A stretch of DNA of 64,000 bases from Rhizophagus clarus (Eukaryota; Glomeromycota; Glomeromycetes; Glomerales; Glomeraceae). A program made the position numbers and the translations under genes. The DNA is taken from assembly GCA_015698045.1 (NCBI GenBank), contig BLAL01000011.1, positions 64,501 through 128,500 on the forward strand, written 5' to 3'. This document shows, piece by piece, positions 56,027 through 64,000 of the stretch (its first letter is position 1; every line of letters begins with the position of its first letter). The notes beneath the pieces are model-generated. The model ran no database searches and was not told where the DNA came from. It saw only the letters and a list, made by a program, of their open reading frames with translations.

Positions 56027-59000
56027 AAAAAAATTTCCTTTAAAGAAAAAAACAAAAACAAAAAAATACTTTCATATTTTTGGTATGCTTTGATATATAT
56101 GTATATATAATTATTATAAAAAAAAAAAAAAAAATTATTATTATTTTGCTAATTTAATATTTTCATTTCTGTTTCACAGATATTATTCGATATATCATCA
56201 ATTTTTCGCTATATAAATTTTTTAATTTATTTTTTCTTCGTATATATTTTTTTTTCGTTTTTTATTGTTAATATTTTTTTTCTTCGAATCAATCACAAAC
56301 ACAAACACAAACAACAAAAATTTCGAAAGTTACTTTCATTTTTTTTTTTTATTCGCATTCAATTTTTTTGCAAATTTGCATTTTTCCATTCTTTTTTCCT
56401 ATTTAATTAAAAAAAAAAAAAAACAATTATGCTTTAACAAGAAAATTAAGGTAAACTCTAAGTTAAATAAAACACTTCTTTTAAACTCGTTATGCATGTA
56501 ACATTTTTTTTTTATTGCATTTGAATTTTTATATATTTGCTAATTTTAATCCCTTTTTCATTCTACGTCACCATTTTGTAGATTTTAACATGAAACTATT
56601 TTTCACACACAATTGTAAAAACTCATCTAAGCAATTTCATATCCATGCATCTTAATGAACTTTTTTTTTATATATTCGAATAATAATTTTAACGTTAACC
56701 TCGATTGTTGAATGGAACGGGAGAAGCAATCAAGAGAAAAAAAAATTGACTTGCTCCCTTTTATATCAAAAAAAAAAAAAAAAAAAAAAAAATTTGAAAA
56801 ATTTTTTTTAAAAAAAAAAAAACTTTCACATAACGAATATTATATTTATAATTATACATTTTTTTTTCACCGGGCGTTCTTGCGGCCAATTTTACGAAGA
56901 ATGACCAATTATATCATCCCGGTTTTTTTTTGCACAAAGGTTCTTTCAGTGTGCTTTTTCTATAATAACCAATTTTTTTATGTCGTTGCGGAGAAAAGTT
57001 TTGAGCGCCAGGACTAAATAGGATTATCGTTCAAAATCAGTCAGTATTTTTGCTCCCTTGAAAATTACTGTATATTCACGTTCTATACTTTTTCTCTTCA
57101 ACATAGGTATATGCTACTTTTTTTTTCAAATTGATTTGCTTCTACGACATTTTATCTTCTCCCCTTTGGTTTAATAAAGTGTCTAGGATATAATTTTTTA
57201 TGATAAGATTTTAATGTATAGTTTTTTTTTTTTAATTAACTAATATTTATCTAATATAATAATCGTAATGTATAAACAAAAAAAAAAATTTACTTTTTTT
57301 TTTTTTTTTTGATAGTTATTTGCATTTATTATTATTATTTTTTTTTAATTTCAACTTGAAAGAAAAAATTCGGCGACGTCCCCGAATTTTTTTATTAGGA
57401 CCATTAATTAATACTTATTATAGCATTTTTTTTTTTCACACAATTGACGCGCAAAAGAAGACGCATTGTAAATCACAATCACAAACATTCCACGCATCGT
57501 TTCTTTCCGTTTTTTTTTCTCTATTCTTTTTATATATATATAATTTTAAATTACCCCATTTTTTATTTTTCCGCATTTGTAAAAATCATCAATCTTATTT
57601 TGCATTTATTACCTCCACTTTGCATCTTTATTAATTTTATATATATTAATAATTATTATTTTCACCGATTTTATACATGAAAGTTTTCGTAAAGAAAAAA
57701 AAAAACTTTATAATAATAATAATTTTTTTTTTTTTTTTTTTATTAAAAAAAAAAAAAAATCTCGAAATTTACTTTTTATTTTACTTTTTTTTTTTTTTTT
57801 TTTTAATGATAAAGTAGAAAAAATATATTATCAATATATATAATAATATATATATATAATAAAATATATATATATATATATATGTATATATGATTTTACT
57901 TTAACACCTTCACACACTTTTTTTTTTCTTGAGTTCTTTATTTGGTCTTGATAATTTAATTTGGAAATGTTTCGCCGAATTTTTTTTTTTCAAGTGTAAT
58001 GTGTGATGTATGGTCTCTGATGATAGGACTGCACGTTTCTTCATTTAGAGCCCTAGCCTACCGGATACGTTAAAGTTTAACTTTAATTTTTAATTTTTCT
58101 CAATGGAAAGCAGCAATACACATGTAACTACATAAAAATTTACATAACACCCGCAGTGAAACTCCAAAGAAGCCTAAATCCGAGCGACGTCGAGAACAAT
58201 GAAATGAAAAAATTTTTCCTTTTTACTAAAATGGATTTTTTTTTTTTTTTTTAAAAAAGAAAAAACGGGATATTTTATAAAAAAGATTTATCAAAGTTAT
58301 TAAGTCGCATATCTATTTATTAAATAATATTTGAAACTTTACTTACTTTGATCTTTGAGCACAATTAAATAAATTTAAAAAGGAATCTCATATTTCTTTA
58401 CAAAGCTTCATTGATGTCTCCCGCGCATTTAATCCGCATTTAATCTTTTTGATCACTTTTGATATTTTTTTTTTTTTGTCCAGTTATCTCTCTTTTTTTT
58501 TTAAAACTTTAAAAAGAGATCCAATCAAATAACAAGCAAGTAAAACATGGGTGACATCAAGTTATAAAGCGAAATGTAAATCAGGTTTATCTTACTTGAA
58601 GATGTCAAATATAGGTTAATTGCTTATTATTTTTGTCGTTCAAAAGGAAATGTAATGTTAACGTTAAATTCAATGCTTGAAAAGAAAGAATTCTCTTTAT
58701 TTAGCATAAATAGCTTTAAAGTCAGTTGTGCGTTGATGATCTTGAGAAAAAAGATATTTTTTTTTACATCAAGTTATGGGCGCAGAAGGTTAATTGTGTC
58801 ACGTTCACTTAATGAGAAATTTTACTTGACAAGTTAAAAAAAAAAAATATGTAATGTATGTAATAATAATTCTTTGTTTTAAAATATAATTGAACACAAA
58901 AAAAAAAAAAAAAAAAAAAAAAAAATGATTAACAAAGAAAAATGTCGAATTCATTCAAAAGTCAAACAAAAAAAAAAAAAAAAAAAAAAATTCCTGTTTA

Positions 59001-59090
59001 TTATTATTAATAATAGAATTATTTATTTTCATTTTATTTTATTTTATTTTTTATTTATTTTTACGTAAAATAAAAAAAAAAAAAGTATGA

Positions 59091-59126
<36 letters not shown>

Positions 59127-60351
59127 GATAGGTCTAATAAAAGAGAACTTTGAATTAAAATTAGGTTTATATTAGTATTACTGTGACAAAAAAAATAAGT
59201 TTATAAAATATATGTTTATTATATTAAGATTTTTCTTTTTTTTACCAGATATATATTTTTTTTTTAATTCATATTTATTCCATGAATTTCAAAAGTTTAC
59301 CATAAAAAAAAATAAAAATAAATATGTAGTGTAAATTAAATTTTTAAAGTTTTACATAACGACAAATACAGTAAGAGATTTTTTTTATATTATAATTCTA
59401 AAAATCATTTATTTTATCAATCTTTTGTTTCTTCTTTATGTTAATGTTATTTATTTATTTATTTATTATTATTTTGACGATAAATAAATTGCTTCGAATA
59501 CCAAATATTAAAGGAAGAAACATAATTTTTTCCAAATGTTGCGCCAATGTACCGTAAAAGAAAAGTTACTTGGAGTTGTTCCAAAAAAAAACCTGTTTTT
59601 ATCATAATAATCGGGTTCATCAAACGTTATCAAAGAACAAAAAAAAATGTATAAATAAATAAATAAATAAGTAAATAATACCAAAATAGAACTCATCATT
59701 TATTAATTTAGCCTTCTTTGACCTCTTTAAATAAATCTAAATAAACTCCCGTTTTTACTCCTTTTCCTTTAAGTAGATCCAAAAAGTAAAATCTAAAAAT
59801 CACCTCCCAACAGAAAAAGTAAAGTTTTGTAACAATAACCTTGTCATAAAACCTGTCAAACCAACATTAAAGATCTGCCAAGAACCCAGTGCAGTTGCCC
59901 CGACCATCTTTTAATAATGATTGGTCTAATTAAAAAAGTTGGTACTTTCAACTTTATATTAGTGGCTTTAACAAATATCCATTTATACCAATTTTGGTAT
60001 TCACCGTTTTTTGTGGCTTCCAAATAATTTCGGCTTAGTATTTGTTATATTTTTTATTATTTTAAATTAAACGCGTTTAAAAATTGTTAAATTTTATTGG
60101 ATGACTTGATCAGCCGGGTTTAACGTGATTTAGATAAACTTGATTCCATGTCCAATCTAGGCCAATCTGGAGTTTGCCGATTACACAGATTTTATTTTTG
60201 ATTTAATCGTTAAAATTTGAACGCGGAAGATTCAAAAAAAGTGTATATGTCATGTGACATTCTTTTAATTTTTGTTTACGGTAAATTTTTTTTTTCCGTA
60301 AAGGAATTTTCTTTTTTTTTTTTTTTTTTTTTCATTCTAACTTTTATTAAA
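56027..60351. other. 4.3-kb intergenic region of A/T homopolymers and TA tracts
   Basis: No supported gene. Long A or T runs occur at 56767-56792, 57294-57311, 57721-57760, 57788-57805, 58897-58925, 58970-58990 and 59091-59121; TA repeats at 57835-57890. 58190-58880 and 59500-60200 are mixed sequence with only short open frames. The last 150 bp should carry the promoter of the gene at 60352, with a T-rich tract at 60310-60332. Confidence 0.5.
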
Positions 60352-61526
60352 ATGGTGAAAACTAAATTCTCACTTGTTGGAAAGATTACATTTACTTCAA
60401 CTGTAATTTATTGTCTTGCATTATCAGCGTTAGAATCTTTGGTTGTTTATTTTCATCATTCTTTTGTCGTTAAATTTATACTTTCCCGTCAAGGAAAAGG
60501 AATCTCTGATTCAGATCTTATCTATCATGGAATGTAAGTCATCTTTTATCTAACGAAAATTTTTAATCTCAAAGTTAAACGTTTATTAAAAGATTTTATT
60601 ATTATTTTTATAGATTTATTTCATCTCTCATTTATCAAGTGGCTTTTTGTGCATACTCATTAATCACAAGAAATTCTATTCAACTTATGGCTCTTGTTGT
60701 ATTTAATATTCTTTCACTCGCGTATGCTGGAGTACAAATTTATCAACACATAATTCTTGAAGAACAAGGTACCGTTGGTGCACAATTTATTCCTGATGAT
60801 GAATTTAAAACCGCTGAAGATGCAAAATATTATTTTGTTAATAAAATGAGACCAATAGAATATATCATAGCTTCAATAGTATTAGTATTTTCAATATATT
60901 TGAGTTTATTATCTTATAAATTAACAAAAGAATTTGGTTGGGAAAATTATAAAACTTATTCTGCTGATTTAAAAGTTCGTAAGGCTTACGTTTCACTTAC
61001 TATATTACAAACTTTAGTAAAATTAGATATATTTTTTATAATGTCTTATGCTATACAACTTATTCCTTCAAAATTAATTGGTTCTCCAGAAACAATTTTT
61101 GAAACTATTTTAGTTTTCGTTATTGGTTTTTTATTATCATCCTTGGCTTGGTATTCCGTTGACAAAGAGATGAAATATATTTTATTAATCGTAATTAATT
61201 TATGTTGTTTTTCTTTAGCTTATATGGCTTATAGACTTGTTGGTATTAATACTCCTTTAGATAGTGATGGAACTGATCCTTATCAATTTACTAGAAGACT
61301 TTTAACTTTTACTTTATCCGTTACTTTTGTACTTGTTTGTGCTACCGTTTATTATGGTATTGTCTGTTTTAGAAATATGGCTCGTGGAATTTATGTTTAT
61401 ACCGTTTATGGTCATTCTGGATCAAAAAATGATTATAATATTTCTGAGGATGAAATAAAAAAATCAAGAAGAGCTTCAAAGAAAGCTGCACTCATTCGCA
61501 CATCAACTAATATTAGTTTAGATTAA
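60352..61526 (+). CDS. UPF0658-family multi-pass (Golgi) membrane protein, two exons, 364 residues
   Basis: Exons 60352-60533 and 60614-61526 join across a GT-AG intron (80 bp) to 1095 nt, exactly 365 codons. About eight hydrophobic segments are seen: TFTSTVIYCLALSALESLVV, a segment after YHGIF, QLMALVVFNILSLAYAGVQI, YIIASIVLVFSIYLSLLSYK, a segment at TILQTLVKLDIFFIMSYAIQ, then three more before residue 325. The signature KEFGWENYKTYSADLKVRKA followed by KLDIFFIM matches the UPF0658 fungal family (S. pombe members are annotated as Golgi membrane proteins). Its function is unknown in any fungus. The C-terminal tail is Ser/Lys-rich. It is intact, with normal coding quality and no nearby transposon. 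Confidence 0.85.
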
Positions 61527-63441
61527 TAGTGAGGATAAAGTAGAAGGGAAAGAATAGAGAAGGAAGGAAGTGAAGAATTTATTATGTATATAACGATTTA
61601 AGTCACGATTGTGGCGCAGTTTATATAACTTTTTTTTTTTTTTATATATAAAACTTTTTTTTTTAAAATAAATAAATAATAATAAAAAAAAATAATCATC
61701 TAGAAGAAAAAGGTGTATTAAATAAAAATAAATAAATAATTTAATTAGATCATTGTAACTTGCCTATTAAGGTGATTACATAATATTGGGCTGTGAATAA
61801 GAATTTTCGATTTCGGTTCTGTTCGGTCGAATGTTCTTTCATCTCCGGTTTTATTAATAACCAAAAATGAACACTTTTTTTTGGGGTGGATATGTTGTGA
61901 CATAGTTTTTAGTTTGACAATTCTGACATATTAAATCCGAAATTCTATGAAATGAGTTTATTACAAATAAGCTTATCTTTAAATGTAAACAAATGAAAGA
62001 TTAAACAAAAGATGGGTACATTACTTTTTTAACATTTTTTGATTTAGGAATTTTTTATAGTAAAAAAGATTTTAGCCTATAAACAAATAAATGACCCGTT
62101 CCAAAAAATGAATAAACATTTAATTTTGAACACTTCAAAAATTATTACATCAAATCTTTTTATAATAATTATTATTCCTTATTAATTAAAAATCATATTA
62201 TTAATAAAACTATTTTAGTAAATAAAAAAAAAATGTGATGTTTATTATTATTATTGTTTAACGCAGTTCAATGAATCAATTTTAGAAATTGATGCATTCA
62301 ATCATTTGTTGTCCTAAAAATAATAATTATATGGCGCTTTTTTACGAGTTATTAATATTATTTGTTGAAATAATGCGTTTGATTAATCAGATTATTAGGA
62401 AAAAAAAGGAAAGTAATTTTATAATTACCAATTTGTAAAATCTTATTATTAAAAAAAACACTCGAGTAGTTAGTTATTGTTCATGTTGGAATGCCGCAGG
62501 GTTATTCCGCTCATACTAGGTTATTCTGCATTCTTTGAATTTTTTTTTTTTTTTTTGGCCCGAACGACCATAATTATTACGCAATAAACACTTAATCATC
62601 ACATGAGCTATTAACTCGGTCCATCGGACCGGCCCGGGCCGAACCGGCCGGTTAAATTCTGGAATGTGGCTCAGCTTATTTATAAACAAGCGAGAGAACT
62701 TACTGTATGTTTGCACAAATTGTTATTTTTCACATGTTCCACATGTTTACATGAGCTACTCTATCCGGGTTTAAAAATAGAACTGTCACCCATATGGATT
62801 TACACATGGTCTCCTAATGGTTTAGCCAAAAGAAAATAACGTGATGTTTAAAGCCAACATCTCACCGTGGTATTTTGGCGCGTTAATATAAATGGATCGG
62901 ATTTTTCAGTGCGCTAAGATCGGCTTGACTGACCGCTGACCGCATCAGCAACCAATTAGTTCAATTCTGATTGTTTCGGGTTTTTGATCAAAAATCCATT
63001 GACCAATCCTAACATGTGATCAAAATAAACAATTGAGTACTTAACCAATTATTATATAAGAGATTTGAAAGATTTATGGCCTCTTCAGTAGCATCGATGT
63101 GGATGCAGATAAAGGTAGGGCAATGATAGGAAGAGTTAAAACCTTTTCACTATCATCTATTACAGGTTTGTCTTGGGATGACATTAAATGTGTAATTGTT
63201 AAAATGCTTCATAGATAGTTAAAATGATATCACACATTAATAAATATTTATACTATTGTATTAATAAAGAATCTGTAATATTTTCCTTTGAATGGATTTT
63301 TATAATGCAAAATTTAAAATCTGATTTGCAATTTGCATTAATTTATAAATTTTATTTACTTAAAATAAAAAATTTTACATTATTTATGTTTTGGTATAGT
63401 GAGGAAAGAAAGCAGACTTTGATCAGAATTAATAAGCAAGA
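61527..63441. other. Intergenic region, with a G/C-rich palindromic island at 62590-62660
   Basis: No supported gene. 62615-62652 (CGGTCCATCGGACC, CCGGCCCGGGCCG, AACCGGCCGGTT) is a cluster of strong palindromes in otherwise A/T-rich DNA. 62465-62530 has GGGTTATTCCGCTC and GGTTATTCTGCATTC repeated words. 63075-63115 begins an ATG with a GT donor (MASSVASMWMQIK), but no convincing second exon follows. Confidence 0.45.
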
Positions 63442-63977
63442 TTAACTTGAACTTGTTCTACAGTTATTGTAAAAAATATTTAAAAAATTAACATATTCAT
63501 CATGACTGTCAAAGAAGGCAATTGCTCTAAACCACCGCCCCTGAATATGCCATAAAATTAACCAATTCCATCCAGGTAAAATTAATGCGTAAATAGAACT
63601 CTCCTTATGAATAAGATCACCAGGTTGAGCTGGTGGATTTAAATTTAACTCTTCTTCACCATGTTCATCCTTGTCATGTTTTCTAAAGTTGATTTTCACG
63701 TTTCTGTTTATGTAGTTTAAGAAATTTAGTGTTTTCAACTCGTTGAGCATATCGGTTAGGTACGTTAACAGAGTCAGAATTCCATTTGATCTAGGTTTTT
63801 TATCACTATATTTATTGTACTTATAAATGAAGGTAGTTGATTGTTCTCCATTTCTGGAAGTAAAATGCGGGCTTTTCTTTTCGATTCTCAGAGTACTGTT
63901 GGAGTGAACCCCAAACATATCTCCAATATTTTGTTTGTCTTCATTGGAATTTGGAAGAGATATATCCTCCGGTTCCT
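63442..63977 (-). CDS. Partial gene, terminal exon, unknown family, extends past the right edge
   Basis: On the minus strand the frame is open from an AG acceptor (TTTTTAAG, about 63978-63985) to TAA at 63442-63444, giving about 177 residues. The sequence is normal coding quality: DMFGVHSNSTLRIEKKSPHF near the start, a basic middle, then an aromatic block, LPGWNWLILWHIQGRWFRAI, and AFFDSHDEYVNFLNIFYNN near the end. The Trp-rich block looks like a folded domain core, but I recognise no family. An in-frame ATG occurs at 63916-63918; the continuing open frame upstream argues for an earlier exon beyond the window. Confidence 0.5.
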
Positions 63978-64000
63978 TAAAAAGTTATGTCATATAAGAT

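Noticed and set aside
56712..57680. Plus-strand frames of Lys/Phe runs
   Set aside because: Products of A and T homopolymers in the intergenic region.

Overview
The window looks like nuclear DNA of an arbuscular mycorrhizal fungus, most likely Rhizophagus irregularis or a close Glomeraceae relative. The base composition is extremely AT-rich with long A/T runs. Genes have short GT-AG introns (about 65-100 bp). The gene content fits as well: a fungal MATA-type HMG-box protein, a fungus-specific UPF0658 membrane protein, and a dense layer of decayed DNA transposons carrying Helitron, Plavaka-like, CACTA-like and hAT genes. No database search was possible, so the species call is inference.

Layout. 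1-3185 (minus strand): two adjacent broken genes of a virus-like or self-synthesizing element, the N-terminal part of a probable family-B DNA polymerase and a D5/NrS-1-like SF3 helicase. 5857-18602 (plus): a large Helitron Rep-helicase gene with many stops. It is split by a two-gene Plavaka/CACTA-like transposon (7192-14094) and by a 1.15 kb non-autonomous element (14713-15863). Both target sites are readable, because removing each insert restores the Helitron reading frame. 19.9-26.2 kb: smaller host-type or repeat-associated genes, namely a six-exon gene of unknown function (20703-22583, minus), a 75-residue three-exon gene (24099-24596, plus), and a Myb/SANT-like gene with a decayed Arg/Ser tail (24944-25615, minus). 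26422-29658 (plus): a broken CACTA/Tnp2-type transposase. 30535-31026 (plus): a protein with two CCHC zinc knuckles.

31.0-34.7 kb is repeat-rich: a ~170-bp tandem repeat, an 11-bp minisatellite and several MITEs. 34684-36963 (minus) is a well-preserved 11-exon gene of about 529 residues with a PD-(D/E)xK-like motif. 37-50 kb is a graveyard of short inverted-repeat elements with target duplications typical of hAT (8 bp), Mutator (9 bp) and Tc1/mariner-pogo (TA), plus one decayed hAT transposase (40997-43644). 48.4-49.4 kb is an almost pure pyrimidine tract.

The last 13 kb are different: few transposons, long A/T tracts, and two clean genes, a MATA-type HMG-box regulator (54689-56026, plus) and a UPF0658 membrane protein (60352-61526, plus). 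A partial unknown gene enters from the right edge (63442-63977, minus).

The most unusual system is the nested 6.9 kb transposon. It carries a divergently transcribed transposase and a separate six-exon accessory gene, with a 138-bp triple repeat between them and a 41-bp subterminal repeat array at one end. The arrangement resembles the TnpA/TnpD logic of plant CACTA elements. The PD-(D/E)xK-like gene at 34.7-37.0 kb is the best-preserved uncharacterised gene.
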